Of a stretch of DNA of 64,000 nt, positions 44,593-56,417 are shown piece by piece. Numbering within the stretch: position 1 is the stretch's first letter; each line of letters starts with the position of its first letter. Made by a program: the position numbers and the translations under genes. Source of the stretch: a bacterium (GTDB lineage: Bacteria > Cyanobacteriota > Vampirovibrionia > Gastranaerophilales > Gastranaerophilaceae); contig JAGAXG010000033.1 in NCBI GenBank assembly GCA_017941035.1, positions 1-64,000 of the forward strand, read 5' to 3'. Under the pieces are notes generated by a model. It did no database searches. It saw nothing but the letters and a program-made list of their open reading frames with translations, and had not been told where the DNA came from.

Positions 44593-47079
44593 CTACTTTA
44601 TTACAATATTAACAAGTTTTTTAGGTACAACAATTACTTTAACAATTGTTTTGCCTTCTGTTAATGATTTTACTTTCTCACTATTCAATGCTTGTTTTTC
44701 CATATCTTCTTTAGAGATTTCCGCATCAACTTCGATTTTATCTTTTACTTTTCCGTTAACCTGAATAACTAAAGTCATTGAAGATGATTTTGCTAATTTT
44801 TCTTCCCAAACAGGCCAAGGTAAATCATGGATTGAACCTTCACCGCCTAATTCATGCCAAGCTTCTTCTGTTAAATAAACAGCTACAGGCGACATAAGTT
44901 TAAGCATTGAAACAATTGAAAAACTTAATACATTCTTATCTTCATCATTAAGCTCAGGTTTCTTTGCTTGCCATTCGTAGATAGCATTTACAAGTTCACG
45001 ATATTTTGAAATTACGGTATTAAACTGAAATTCGTTTGTAATATCATTTGTTATGCCTTTTATCTGCATATGAACTGTTCTTACTAAATCGTCATTCTCT
45101 TTAGCAAGATTTGAACTTAATGAGTAATTGAGGTTAATATTTTCAGCGTTAGTTGAAACAAGACGCCAAACTCTGTTTAAGAATTTATAGCATCCTTCAA
45201 CTCCTGCATCAGACCAATCAAAATCTCTTGCAGGAGGCGAATCTGACAAGATAAATAATCTTGCGGTATCAGCTCCGTAATTCTCAAATATTTCATCTGG
45301 ATCAACAGTGTTACCCTTTGATTTAGACATTTTTGAACCGTCTTTTAGAACCATTCCTTGAGTTAAAAGATTTTTAAACGGTTCGTCAAAATCTAATAAT
45401 CCACAATCACGTAATGCTTTTGTGAAAAATCTTGAATATAACAAGTGTAAAATTGCGTGTTCAATACCACCTACATATTGATCCACAGGAAGCCATTTGT
45501 TTACAATGTCTTTATTAAAACATTCTTTATTATTATTTGCATCAGCGTATCTTAAATAATACCAGCTTGAACAAATGAATGTATCCATTGTATCCATTTC
45601 ACGAGTTGCATGCCCGCCGCAGCATGGACAAACAGTATCCTTAAATGTAGGTGAAGTTGTTATTGGAGATTTCCCTACAACTGAAAAATCAACATCTTTT
45701 GGCAACAATACAGGAAGCTGATCTTCAGGCACCGGTTGAATACCGCATTTATCACAATAAACAACAGGAATAGGAGCTCCCCAGTATCTTTGGCGAGAAA
45801 TTAACCAATCTCTTAATCTAAATTGTGTTTTAAATTCACCAAAACCTTCATCTACAGCTTTTTGAGTTATTGCTTTTTTGGCTTCGGTGTTTTTCATTCC
45901 ATTAAACTCATTAGAATTAATTAAAACACCTTCTTCTGTATATGCTTCTGTTTCGCAGTTTGAAGGATTTTCAGGATTTTGAATAACCACCTTCATTGGT
46001 AAATTATATTTTTTTGCAAAGTCAAAATCTCTTGTATCATGAGTTGGAACAGCCATAACAGCACCTGTTCCATACTCAACAAGAGCATAATCCGCAGTCC
46101 AGAGAGGGAAAATCTCGCCCGTAAATGGATTTTTACAGTGTGTACCTAAAGGTACACCTGTTTTTGTTCTGTCTGTTGAAAGTCTTTCAATTTCAGACAT
46201 TTTACGAGCATTTGCTCTGTATTCTTCAACTGCTTGCTTATTTTCCTCTGTTGTAAGTTTTTCAATATCTTTATATTCAGGTGCTACAACAAGATAAGTT
46301 ATACCATGAACGGTATCAGGCCTTGTTGTATATACAGGAACTTCCATTTTTTCCCCACTTGGAGCATCAACAACAGGGAATCTGAAAATTGCACCGTGCG
46401 ATTTACCTATCCAGTTTGCCTGCATTGTTTTAACATTATCACCCCAACCTGTTAAAAGGTCTAAGTCTTTTAATAATTCATCAGCATACTCGGTGATTTT
46501 TACAAACCATTGAGATAAGTATTTTTTCTCAACTTCACTATCACATCTCCAGCATTTGCCGTCAATTACCTGTTCATTTGCTAATACTGTTCCACAATCA
46601 GGACACCAGTTTACAGCTGCTTCTTTTTTATAGACTAAGCCTTTTTTATAAAGTTGTAAAAATATCCATTGAGTCCATTTATAATAATCAGGTTTGCAGG
46701 TTGTAACTTCTCTGTCCCAATCATAAGAAAGACCTAACATTTTTAACTGATCTGTCATATAAGCGATATTTTCATCTGTCCACTTTTCTGGATCTGCATT
46801 GTGTTTCATAGCCGCATTTTCAGCCGGAAGCCCGAAACTATCCCAGCCTATTGGGTGCAAAACATTAAATCCATTCGCTTTTTTAAATCTTGCAATAACA
46901 TCTGTTATTGTATAATTACGTACATGCCCCATGTGAAGTTTCCCTGATGGGTATGGAAACATTGAAAGTGCATAATATTTTGGTTTATCGTTATCGTTTT
47001 CCGTTTTAAAAAGCTTATTTTCATCCCAAAATTTCATCCATTTTTTTTCAATTTCTTGCGGATAATAACTTTGTTTCAT
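44593..47079 (-). CDS. leuS: Leucyl-tRNA synthetase
   Basis: 828 residues, class I. Catalytic motifs are the HIGH-like PSGKLHMGHVRN and KMSKSKGN. The CP1 editing domain is present, with TRPDTVHG in the expected place and a conserved Asp in THDTRDF. A zinc module (CPDCG, CWRCD) is visible. It ends with the LeuS C-terminal beta-domain. AGAGGG precedes the ATG. Confidence 0.97.
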   Translation of the reverse strand: MKQSYYPQEIEKKWMKFWDENKLFKTENDNDKPKYYALSMFPYPSGKLHMGHVRNYTITDVIARFKKANGFNVLHPIGWDSFGLPAENAAMKHNADPEKWTDENIAYMTDQLKMLGLSYDWDREVTTCKPDYYKWTQWIFLQLYKKGLVYKKEAAVNWCPDCGTVLANEQVIDGKCWRCDSEVEKKYLSQWFVKITEYADELLKDLDLLTGWGDNVKTMQANWIGKSHGAIFRFPVVDAPSGEKMEVPVYTTRPDTVHGITYLVVAPEYKDIEKLTTEENKQAVEEYRANARKMSEIERLSTDRTKTGVPLGTHCKNPFTGEIFPLWTADYALVEYGTGAVMAVPTHDTRDFDFAKKYNLPMKVVIQNPENPSNCETEAYTEEGVLINSNEFNGMKNTEAKKAITQKAVDEGFGEFKTQFRLRDWLISRQRYWGAPIPVVYCDKCGIQPVPEDQLPVLLPKDVDFSVVGKSPITTSPTFKDTVCPCCGGHATREMDTMDTFICSSWYYLRYADANNNKECFNKDIVNKWLPVDQYVGGIEHAILHLLYSRFFTKALRDCGLLDFDEPFKNLLTQGMVLKDGSKMSKSKGNTVDPDEIFENYGADTARLFILSDSPPARDFDWSDAGVEGCYKFLNRVWRLVSTNAENINLNYSLSSNLAKENDDLVRTVHMQIKGITNDITNEFQFNTVISKYRELVNAIYEWQAKKPELNDEDKNVLSFSIVSMLKLMSPVAVYLTEEAWHELGGEGSIHDLPWPVWEEKLAKSSSMTLVIQVNGKVKDKIEVDAEISKEDMEKQALNSEKVKSLTEGKTIVKVIVVPKKLVNIVIK

Positions 47080-47146
47080 ATTTCCCTCTTATTTTTATAC
47101 TCCTGAACCAATTATAACATAAAAATTTTCATGATATTATTTTTAT

Positions 47147-47680
47147 ATGAATTTTGAAGAAAAAACTTTAAATACCGAAATAATTTACAAAGGTAAAGTA
47201 ATTACAGTAATTAAAGATGATATTGAAACATCTGACGGTCACAAGTCTTTTAGAGAAGTTGCTATTCACAGCGGAGGAGTGGTAATTGCCGCATTTAAAG
47301 ATAAAGAGACGATTTTACTTGTTAAACAATATCGTTATCCGTTAAAATGTGTAAATATAGAGCTTCCGGCAGGAAAACTTGAGCCGAATGAAAACCCTGA
47401 TATCGCATCTAAACGTGAACTTGAAGAAGAAACAGGGTACAGAGCAAAAAATTGGAAATCATTAGGATACATTAATACAACTCCGGGAATTTGTACAGAA
47501 AAACTTTATCTTTACTTAGCAACTGATTTAGAATTTGTTGGGGAACACCCTGATGAAGGAGAAGTTATAAAATGTTATGAATATAAACTATCTGATGTTT
47601 ATAAAATGATATATAACGGTGAAATTAATGATGCAAAAACTATTTGTACAATAACAAGAGCTAAAGGACTAAACTTATGA
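47147..47680 (+). CDS. nudF: NUDIX hydrolase, ADP-ribose pyrophosphatase type
   Basis: 177 residues. The NUDIX box is complete (GKLEPNENPDIASKRELEEE, then TGY), preceded by LPAG. It is the ADP-ribose pyrophosphatase branch, splitting ADP-ribose to AMP and ribose-5-phosphate, judging by the IHSGGVVIAAF and TTPGICTEKLYLYLA segments. TATTAT lies 6 bases before the ATG, without a ribosome site. It heads a three-gene run with HAD and ispF. Confidence 0.85.
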   Translation: MNFEEKTLNTEIIYKGKVITVIKDDIETSDGHKSFREVAIHSGGVVIAAFKDKETILLVKQYRYPLKCVNIELPAGKLEPNENPDIASKRELEEETGYRAKNWKSLGYINTTPGICTEKLYLYLATDLEFVGEHPDEGEVIKCYEYKLSDVYKMIYNGEINDAKTICTITRAKGLNL

Positions 47681-48483
47681 TAAAAATGGTAGTGACCGAT
47701 ATTGACGGAACTATTCTTCCATACAATTCGGATTTTAGTGTAAATGTAAAAAACTGTATAAAAAAACTTGAGCAAAGCGGTATTAAAGTAATTCTTGCAA
47801 CAGGTAGAATGCATTCTTCTACAACTCCTATTGCAGATAAACTCGGCTTAAGAAATCCAATAATATCTTACCAAGGCGGACTTGTTAAAGATTATGAGGG
47901 GAACACCATACATAAAGCAGATTTACCCGAAAAAGAAGCTAAAGAAATTATAACATGGGCACGAAAAAACAATATCCATTTAAATTTATATATTGATGAC
48001 AAATTATATGTAGAAAAGGATGATGAAATTATACAATCTTATATAATCGGGAAATTTGTTAATTACACAGTTTGTTCATTTGATGATTTAAAAATCAAAA
48101 ATGTCAACAAACTTCTTGCTATTGATATTCACGATGCGCAAAAAGTTACAAAATGGGAAAACTATTTAAAAGAAAAATATCCTGATTTATATATAGTAAA
48201 ATCAACCCCGTATTTTTGCGAAATCGGAAACAGAAATGCTAAAAAATCAATCGGAGTAGAAGTCCTTTGCGAATTATACGGAATAAAAAAAGAAGAAGTT
48301 CTAACAATCGGAGATCAAAATAACGATATTGACCTCGTAAAAGCAGGAGGAGTTGGAGTTTCAATGGGAAACGGGACTGATGAACTAAAAGCTTGTGCTG
48401 ATTTTATAACAGATACTGCTGAAAATGATGGTTTTGTAAAAGCTATAGAAAAATTTGTATTTAAAAATGTGGAGATAAAATAA
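47677..48483 (+). CDS. HAD-superfamily Cof-type phosphatase
   Basis: 268 residues. Catalytic motif I TDIDGTILP, motif II ILATGR, and motif IV GDQNNDIDLVKAGGVGVSMG. The C2B cap is typical of Cof/YidA sugar- or FMN-phosphatases. Overlaps the NUDIX stop by 4 bases and ispF by 1, so it is cotranscribed. The true substrate is unknown. Confidence 0.9.
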   Translation: MIKMVVTDIDGTILPYNSDFSVNVKNCIKKLEQSGIKVILATGRMHSSTTPIADKLGLRNPIISYQGGLVKDYEGNTIHKADLPEKEAKEIITWARKNNIHLNLYIDDKLYVEKDDEIIQSYIIGKFVNYTVCSFDDLKIKNVNKLLAIDIHDAQKVTKWENYLKEKYPDLYIVKSTPYFCEIGNRNAKKSIGVEVLCELYGIKKEEVLTIGDQNNDIDLVKAGGVGVSMGNGTDELKACADFITDTAENDGFVKAIEKFVFKNVEIK

Positions 48484-48959
48484 TGTATCGAATAGGAATA
48501 GGTTACGATATTCACAAACTTATTGAAGGCAGAGATTTAATAATCGGTGGAATTAAAATCACTTATGGGAAAGGCCTTTTGGGACATTCTGATGCAGATG
48601 TTTTAATACACGCAATTATAGACGGGCTTTTAGGGGCATTGTCACTTGATGATATAGGGACTATATTTCCTGACACAGATCCGAAATATAAAGATGCAGA
48701 TAGTACAATTTTACTAAAAAAAGTTTATGAACTTATAAAAGAGAAAGGATATTCTATTGTAAACATCGACAGTAACATTATTGCCCAAGCTCCGAAAATA
48801 ATGCCCTATATTCCTAAAATGAAAGAAAAACTTGTTAAAATTCTTGAAATATCACATCACGATTTATCTATTAAAGCTAAAACTAAAGAAAAACTAGATT
48901 CTGTCGGTCAAAATTTAGCAATTGAATCTCAAGCAGTTGTACTCTTGAGAAGAGATTAA
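48483..48959 (+). CDS. ispF: 2-C-methyl-D-erythritol 2,4-cyclodiphosphate synthase
   Basis: Fifth step of the MEP isoprenoid pathway. The metal site is visible in GIGYDIHKL and LLGHSDADVLIHAIID, and the C-terminal TKEKLDSVG is present. At 158 residues it is normal. It is a trimer in the cytoplasm and feeds the IspA reaction. Confidence 0.96.
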   Translation: MYRIGIGYDIHKLIEGRDLIIGGIKITYGKGLLGHSDADVLIHAIIDGLLGALSLDDIGTIFPDTDPKYKDADSTILLKKVYELIKEKGYSIVNIDSNIIAQAPKIMPYIPKMKEKLVKILEISHHDLSIKAKTKEKLDSVGQNLAIESQAVVLLRRD

Positions 48960-48990
48960 AATATTTATACAATTAAACTACTGATTGTTT

Positions 48991-49131
48991 TTATGTTTTA
49001 ACATATTCTTTTATTAATGTTGTTCCAAGATTGCCGGCAGTTCTATTTTGCTCCTGAGCAAGTTTTTTAAAATTCTCAAAAACATCATTATCTACAAGCA
49101 AAACAAATCTTTTCTTTTAATTATTAGCCAT
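48991..49131 (-). pseudogene. Small ribbon-helix-helix-like protein with in-frame TAA
   Basis: A 47-codon frame from ATG 49131 to TAA 48991 has an in-frame TAA at codon 5 (49117-49119). The rest (KKRFVLLVDNDVFENFKKLA, then GTTLIKEYVKT) fits a CopG/Arc-type DNA-binding antitoxin or repressor. Restoring Lys or Gln at codon 5 would mend it. No toxin gene is adjacent. Confidence 0.6.
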
Positions 49132-49216
49132 ATTATGGTAATTATATTTTAACTTTATTGTAATATCAATTGCAATTAAATTACAAAATAATTATAACTA
49201 ATAAAAGTAAAACAAT

Positions 49217-49245
49217 TTGACAAAAAAATAGAAAATAAATAGAAT
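49217..49245 (+). promoter_or_regulatory. Promoter of the 49252 gene
   Basis: TTGACA at 49217, a 17-base spacer, TAGAAT at 49240-49245, then 6 bases to the ATG. No ribosome site, so likely leaderless. Confidence 0.75.
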
Positions 49246-49251
49246 TTTTTT

Positions 49252-51487
<2,236 letters not shown>

Positions 51488-51614
51488 AAATAAATCTCCT
51501 TTTTCATAATCACATATTTACCCCATTGTACCATAAATCTTTTTTTTGCAAATGGTAAAATAATATTTATATTTTTATGTTAAAATAAGTTTGCAATAAA
51601 AGAGAGTTGGTATT

Positions 51615-52643
51615 ATGAATTTTGATAAAAACAAACTTATTTCTTGTATACAAAAGCTTGGAAGCAAAAAAATATTAGTAATTGGGGATTTAGCCCTTGA
51701 TGAAATGATATACGGAGATGCGGAACGTATTTCTCGAGAAGCCCCTGTTTTAATCCTTCAACATACAAAAACAAAATTAATTCTTGGAGGAGCCTCAAAC
51801 GCAGCTCATAACGTTTCGACTTTAAACAATTCTCAAGTTGGAGTAATTGGTATTGTAGGAGAAGACTACCATAAAAATCTTTTAATAGATACTTTTAAAC
51901 AAGCCGGTATTAATTGCGACGGACTCATATGCGATAAAAGTCGTAAGACAATAGTTAAAACTCGTATATCAGGTTCTATAACAACATCAATAACTCAACA
52001 AATTGTTCGTATTGATCGTCAATCAAAAGGTTTTATATCTGAAGAAACAGAAAATAAAATTATTGAAAAAATTAATGAACTCGTACCTTTATATGATGGA
52101 ATAATTTTATCTGATTATCATATAGGAACACTTACACCTAAAATAATAAATCACACAATTGGAATCGCAAATAAATTAAATAAAATTATTGTAGCAGATG
52201 CTCAGCGCGAACTTTGGCATTACAAAAATATAACATCAATGACTCCAAATCTTCCTGATACAGAAAAATCAGTAGGATTTGAAATACATAATGAAGAAGA
52301 TTTAAAATGCGCAGGAGACAAACTTCTTGAACAAACTAATGCAAAATCTATATTGATTACTTGCGGTGCTGACGGTATGTTTGTAACAAAACCAAACAAA
52401 GAATATGCAAAAATACCTGTATTTAATAAATCAGAAGTCTTTGATGTCACAGGTGCAGGAGATACCGTTACTGCAGTTTATTCACTTGCTTTAGCCTCAG
52501 GAATTGATCCTGTGTACTCAGCAATAATAGGAAATGTTGCAGCAAGTATTGTTGTAAAACAATTCGGATGTTCTACAACAACTATACAAGAATTAATTGA
52601 CACAGTTATGAAAATGGGAGATTTTTATGAAAGAAATAATTAA
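51615..52643 (+). CDS. hldE1: D-glycero-beta-D-manno-heptose-7-phosphate kinase (HldE domain I type)
   Basis: 342 residues, PfkB/ribokinase fold. N-terminal GDLALDEMIYG and the C-terminal catalytic segment DVTGAGDTVTAVYSLALASG. Only the kinase domain is present; the adenylyltransferase domain must be encoded elsewhere. It makes heptose-1,7-bisphosphate for LPS core, matching the O-antigen ligase two genes on. It starts after an AGAG site. Confidence 0.87.
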   Translation: MNFDKNKLISCIQKLGSKKILVIGDLALDEMIYGDAERISREAPVLILQHTKTKLILGGASNAAHNVSTLNNSQVGVIGIVGEDYHKNLLIDTFKQAGINCDGLICDKSRKTIVKTRISGSITTSITQQIVRIDRQSKGFISEETENKIIEKINELVPLYDGIILSDYHIGTLTPKIINHTIGIANKLNKIIVADAQRELWHYKNITSMTPNLPDTEKSVGFEIHNEEDLKCAGDKLLEQTNAKSILITCGADGMFVTKPNKEYAKIPVFNKSEVFDVTGAGDTVTAVYSLALASGIDPVYSAIIGNVAASIVVKQFGCSTTTIQELIDTVMKMGDFYERNN

Positions 52644-53184
52644 AAAATTTAAAATTGTTGATATTATTATAATATTTTTTGTTATTATTGCACTTGCAGT
52701 AGGATTCTATACATACAAAGGATTTCGTCAAACAGCAGATAAGCAGATTGAAGCCACTTCTAAAATCGTTTTTAAAGTATACATGCGCGGTTTAACATTT
52801 ACCGGAGATAAATTGCCTATTAAAAAAGGAGAAAAAACATTTATAAGTATCAGAAATGTTCCTTACTCAAACCTTGATATTATAGATGTAAAAGCTGACA
52901 GAAGGAAAATAGTTATTCCTGCATTGGGTCAAAAAAAGCTTGTATTAGTTGTTGAAGATGCTTCTCAGCCTGATTTGTATGATGTTGTAGTAACTTTAAC
53001 AGACACCGCAAAAATAACAAAAGACGGTGCTGTTGTTGGAGGAAATAAAGTTAAATCAGGACTCCCAATTACATTGGAAGGTTCAAATTATAAATTTACA
53101 GGTACTGTTTCTGACGTAAAAGTTATTGATACAGTTGATGAAGAAATTAACAAAGATATAAATACCACAGATGATGTTCAATAA
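52627..53184 (+). CDS. DUF4330-like membrane-anchored protein
   Basis: 185 residues. One N-terminal helix (about 10-28, IVDIIIIFFVIIALAVGFYTY), then a beta-rich extracytoplasmic domain with regularly spaced Val/Ile. It fits DUF4330, a family of unknown function often near cell-surface polysaccharide genes. It overlaps both neighbours (17 and 14 bases), so kinase-DUF4330-ligase form one operon. Confidence 0.8.
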   Translation: MKEIIKKFKIVDIIIIFFVIIALAVGFYTYKGFRQTADKQIEATSKIVFKVYMRGLTFTGDKLPIKKGEKTFISIRNVPYSNLDIIDVKADRRKIVIPALGQKKLVLVVEDASQPDLYDVVVTLTDTAKITKDGAVVGGNKVKSGLPITLEGSNYKFTGTVSDVKVIDTVDEEINKDINTTDDVQ

Positions 53185-54496
53185 TATTTTTAAATTTTCA
53201 CAAAATAAATTAAATTATTTTTATAATAATAGCTTATTTTTACAAAATATCGACAAATTTATTCTGCCGTTTATTTTGTTAACTTTTATTTCTTCAACTT
53301 TTATGAGTTCTGATTCTATAGGGCTTTTTGCTATTGTGATAATATTTTTAACTTTAGTAAAAATGCTTTTTACTCCAAAACAAAATGTTGAATTCAATCA
53401 TTTCGAAGTTTGGCTGATCTTATATTTTATGATTGTAATTGTGAGTCTTTTTGGTTCAACTCTTTTTATGCAAAGTCTGAAAGGTTTTTTTAAAACATTT
53501 ATTTATATTGGATTTTACTTTTCGATAGTAAAATACTTAAAGGATAATTTATCAAAAATTCCATTAATACTAGGAACTATCTTGCTATGCATAGGAGCAG
53601 AAAGCATTTTAGGGGTTTTCCAAAGCACATTACATTTGGAAGCTATATCCACTTGGCAAGATACTTCGAATTTAAATCCTGAAGATATAATTTCAAGAGT
53701 ATACGGAACATTAAAACCTTTAAATCCGAATCTTTACGGCGGGTATCTTGTGTGCGGGTTACCTGCAGTTTTAGGATCAGTTTTTTATTTTTTAAATAAA
53801 AAACATTATAAATTAGCAATAATATCATTGGCTTTGACATTAGCAGCTGTGTATGCAATTTTTCAAACAGGATGCAGAGGTGCTTATCTTGCAATGATAC
53901 TTATTTTTGGTGCAGCGTTCTTAATTTCAGCAAAATTTTTCTGGAATAATTTCAAAAAAATATATATATCTATAATTGGAAGCGCTATATGCTTTTTTAT
54001 TATGGTCTTAACCTGCGTAAGTTCATTAAGATTGAGATTTTTATCAATATTTGCAATGAGAAATGATTCTTCAAATTCTTTTAGATTTAACGTTTATCAC
54101 TCATCTTTAGAAATGTTTAAAGATAATTGGCTTTTAGGAATTGGAGTCGGGAATAAAAATTTCCGTGAAATATATGGACTATATATGAAAACCGGATTTG
54201 ATGCTTTAAGTGCATATAATATTTACCTTGAAACAGCTGTTGAAAGCGGAATATTCGCTCTTATCGCATTTTTAGGATTACTCGTTACTTTATCAATTGA
54301 AGCTGTAAAATATATTTTTAATTCAAAAGATACTGAAAAAATAATATATACTTGCGCATGTATAATCGGAATATGGGCCGTAATGTTTCACGGGCTTGTT
54401 GACACAATTTACTTTAGACCACAATTACAATTTATATTTTGGACATATGTGGCAATAATAAGCGCAATTTTAAGCAAAAAATCTAACCCTATTTAA
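53171..54496 (+). CDS. O-antigen ligase/polymerase (Wzy/WaaL family)
   Basis: 441 residues with about 10-12 hydrophobic segments. The large periplasmic loop carries NLYGGYLVCGLPAVLGS and SSNSFRFNVYHSSLEMFKDN, then NWLLGIGVGNKNFR, with the family-typical ETAVESG near the C-terminus. It joins or polymerises surface polysaccharide at the inner membrane. Whether it is ligase or polymerase cannot be read here. Confidence 0.85.
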   Translation: MMFNNIFKFSQNKLNYFYNNSLFLQNIDKFILPFILLTFISSTFMSSDSIGLFAIVIIFLTLVKMLFTPKQNVEFNHFEVWLILYFMIVIVSLFGSTLFMQSLKGFFKTFIYIGFYFSIVKYLKDNLSKIPLILGTILLCIGAESILGVFQSTLHLEAISTWQDTSNLNPEDIISRVYGTLKPLNPNLYGGYLVCGLPAVLGSVFYFLNKKHYKLAIISLALTLAAVYAIFQTGCRGAYLAMILIFGAAFLISAKFFWNNFKKIYISIIGSAICFFIMVLTCVSSLRLRFLSIFAMRNDSSNSFRFNVYHSSLEMFKDNWLLGIGVGNKNFREIYGLYMKTGFDALSAYNIYLETAVESGIFALIAFLGLLVTLSIEAVKYIFNSKDTEKIIYTCACIIGIWAVMFHGLVDTIYFRPQLQFIFWTYVAIISAILSKKSNPI

Positions 54497-54855
54497 CACC
54501 AAAATCCGTTTTGCATATGATACCCAAATCTATAATTTGAATAAGGCATCAAAAACGGGCTATTGAAAAACATCCACGGATTACAAGCAGTCATCAAACC
54601 TATTGTTCCAGTAATATTAGCTTGAGTAGATCCATAACCTGCATACATATTGATGTTGTTACCTAACGGATTACCCATTTTCTGCATCTCATAAGCAACT
54701 TCATTTCGAGCAAGCCCATTACCTATATTTGAAAAAAGATTATACATTGCAGTATTTCTATCAACTCCGGAAGATTTAGCATCCAAATACCCGTTGAAAG
54801 AGGCTAATCCGCAATTTATACCGCTTAAAATTCTCATGGTCTCTGCGAAACCCAT
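54493..54855 (-). CDS. Small hypothetical protein
   Basis: 120 residues, not recognised. Helical N-terminus (AETMRILSGINCGLASFNG), Asn/Gly-rich middle and an aromatic tail (FFNSPFLMPYSNYRFGYHMQ). The tail composition recalls the Gly/Met/Tyr-rich segment of the 39005 protein. AAGGAG precedes the ATG. It overlaps the ligase stop by 4 bases on the other strand. Confidence 0.6.
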   Translation of the reverse strand: MGFAETMRILSGINCGLASFNGYLDAKSSGVDRNTAMYNLFSNIGNGLARNEVAYEMQKMGNPLGNNINMYAGYGSTQANITGTIGLMTACNPWMFFNSPFLMPYSNYRFGYHMQNGFWC

Positions 54856-55052
54856 ATCTCTCCTTTAAGTTTTAGTACTCGTAATTATATAAAGTTATTT
54901 AAATAGAAAAAATTGTCATGATTATTAAGATATATTAAATATATAATATTTAAATAAATATATCAGGTTAGAAAGCTTAGCCTTTTACGGCGATTATTTT
55001 TTATTTTAATTCAAGTAAAATACCTCTATACAGACATAGTGGAGTAAAAAAT

Positions 55053-55358
55053 ATGTTTATTAGCAACAATTGTAAAGATTGTACTTACAATCGTCTGGAA
55101 ATGAAAAATATTGATAAAAATATTCTTCCTTGGCTTGAAGATATTATTGATGAGAACAAATGTCGCATTGAACGAAAAGAATGGAAAAGTAAATACAATA
55201 GTTATGTTGTTTATGACTATGAACCTTTTTGTACCGAAGGATTTGAAATAAATTTAATAATTTCTGCCTGTGATGTGGCATATCTTAACTTTATAAAATA
55301 TCTCTATGACGAAAAAATTAGTACAATAGAATATTTAAACAACTGTATTACAATTTAA
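55053..55358 (+). CDS. Small hypothetical protein with N-terminal CxxC
   Basis: 101 residues. CKDC near the start (residues 7-10), further Cys at about 42 and 64, and a mixed alpha/beta body. Possible metal binding, but no family recognised. GGAG stands before the ATG. A hairpin terminator follows at 55367. Confidence 0.6.
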   Translation: MFISNNCKDCTYNRLEMKNIDKNILPWLEDIIDENKCRIERKEWKSKYNSYVVYDYEPFCTEGFEINLIISACDVAYLNFIKYLYDEKISTIEYLNNCITI

Positions 55359-55366
55359 AATTAAAC

Positions 55367-55405
55367 AAAAAGAGACTGTGTAATTATACACAGCCTCTTT
55401 TTATA
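55367..55405. terminator. Bidirectional terminator
   Basis: AAAGAG-ACTGTGTA/TACACAG-CCTCTTT hairpin with A- and T-runs between convergent 55053 and 55416 genes. Confidence 0.85.
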
Positions 55406-55415
55406 CAATTTTTAT

Positions 55416-55706
55416 TTATTCTTCAGCAGGCGTTTCTGCATTCACTGTTTTAAAGCAATCTTTACAATAAACTTCTCTCCCAGGAACTGGTTTAAATGGA
55501 ACTTGTGTCTGTGTTCCGCATTTTGAGCAAACAGCATCATACATCCTTCTTTGGCGTCTATGCTGTTTTCTTCGTGTCTGTCTGCATTCCGGACACCTTT
55601 TAGGCTTGTTTACCAACCCTTTTTCTGCATAAAATTCTTGTTCACCCGCGGTAAATGTAAATTCTTTTCCACAGTCTTCACATACCAATTTTTCGTCTTC
55701 GTACAT
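55416..55706 (-). CDS. Zinc-ribbon domain protein
   Basis: 96 residues with three CxxC pairs: CEDC and CPEC (about 10-40) forming the zf-trcl-type ribbon with GKEFTFTAGEQEFYAEKGL, then CSKC and CKDC (about 60-82) forming a second. The strongly basic linker (RRKQHRRQRR) suggests nucleic-acid contact. Proteins of this pattern are common but uncharacterised. Confidence 0.85.
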   Translation of the reverse strand: MYEDEKLVCEDCGKEFTFTAGEQEFYAEKGLVNKPKRCPECRQTRRKQHRRQRRMYDAVCSKCGTQTQVPFKPVPGREVYCKDCFKTVNAETPAEE

Positions 55707-55799
55707 TGTTTTTCTCCTGATGTTTTAGTATAGGTCCATACAACCATTAGCAAATTCTATTGTACACTATTTTTAAGATTTTGCAAGAGGGCAATATTT

Positions 55800-56417
55800 T
55801 TAACCCATTGGTGGCGGCTGAATATACAATGGTTTGACATCATGCCAATCGCAGTGTTTAGATTTAAGCTTTTCATAAACAAGTTTTGCAAGAATTTCTC
55901 CTAAATTATAATTTCCCATTTGATATGATAAACCTCCAAATCTTGATTGAAGTTTATTATCTGTTATAAGCATATAATCACCATTATTTAAAATATTAGT
56001 GACTTCTTCAAGTTGAACTGCACCTTTTATTTCACCGTTAACATTCAAATACGCACAATTTTTTCGTGCATCAAGTGCTACGATTGTCTGTTTTTGAGTA
56101 TCATTAAGCTTTTCCAAAATTTCAAGCGAAGAAATCCCTACTGCAGGCAAATCCAATTGCTGAGCCATAACTCTTGCAACAGTAGTACAAGCTCTTATTC
56201 CGGTAAAACTCCCCGGCCCGATATTAGTACCTATTGCATCCAAATCTTTGGGACTTAAAGCATTTTCTTTAAGCATAGATTTAATCGTAGAAATTAAAAA
56301 CGCAGAGTGATATTTATTATCTTTATTAGTTATTATTTTTGATGTTAATATATTTTCATCCTCAGCTAAAGCCAAATACATTTTGTCTAAACAAGTATCA
56401 AACACTAATATTTTCAC
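55800..56417 (-). CDS. tsaB: tRNA threonylcarbamoyladenosine protein TsaB
   Basis: 205 residues. Partner of TsaD and TsaE in making t6A37 on ANN-decoding tRNAs. N-terminal DTCLDKMYLAL and the family block GTNIGPGSFTGIRACTTVA are clear. The C-terminal PLYIQPPPMG is shorter than in E. coli TsaB. It abuts tsaE by 1 base overlap. Confidence 0.93.
   Translation of the reverse strand: MKILVFDTCLDKMYLALAEDENILTSKIITNKDNKYHSAFLISTIKSMLKENALSPKDLDAIGTNIGPGSFTGIRACTTVARVMAQQLDLPAVGISSLEILEKLNDTQKQTIVALDARKNCAYLNVNGEIKGAVQLEEVTNILNNGDYMLITDNKLQSRFGGLSYQMGNYNLGEILAKLVYEKLKSKHCDWHDVKPLYIQPPPMG

Noticed and set aside
54950-55050. Possible riboswitch (TTAGAAAGCTTAGCC...CGGCG) upstream of 55053
   Set aside because: Could not match it to c-di-GMP, preQ1 or other consensus; no stable fold was clear.
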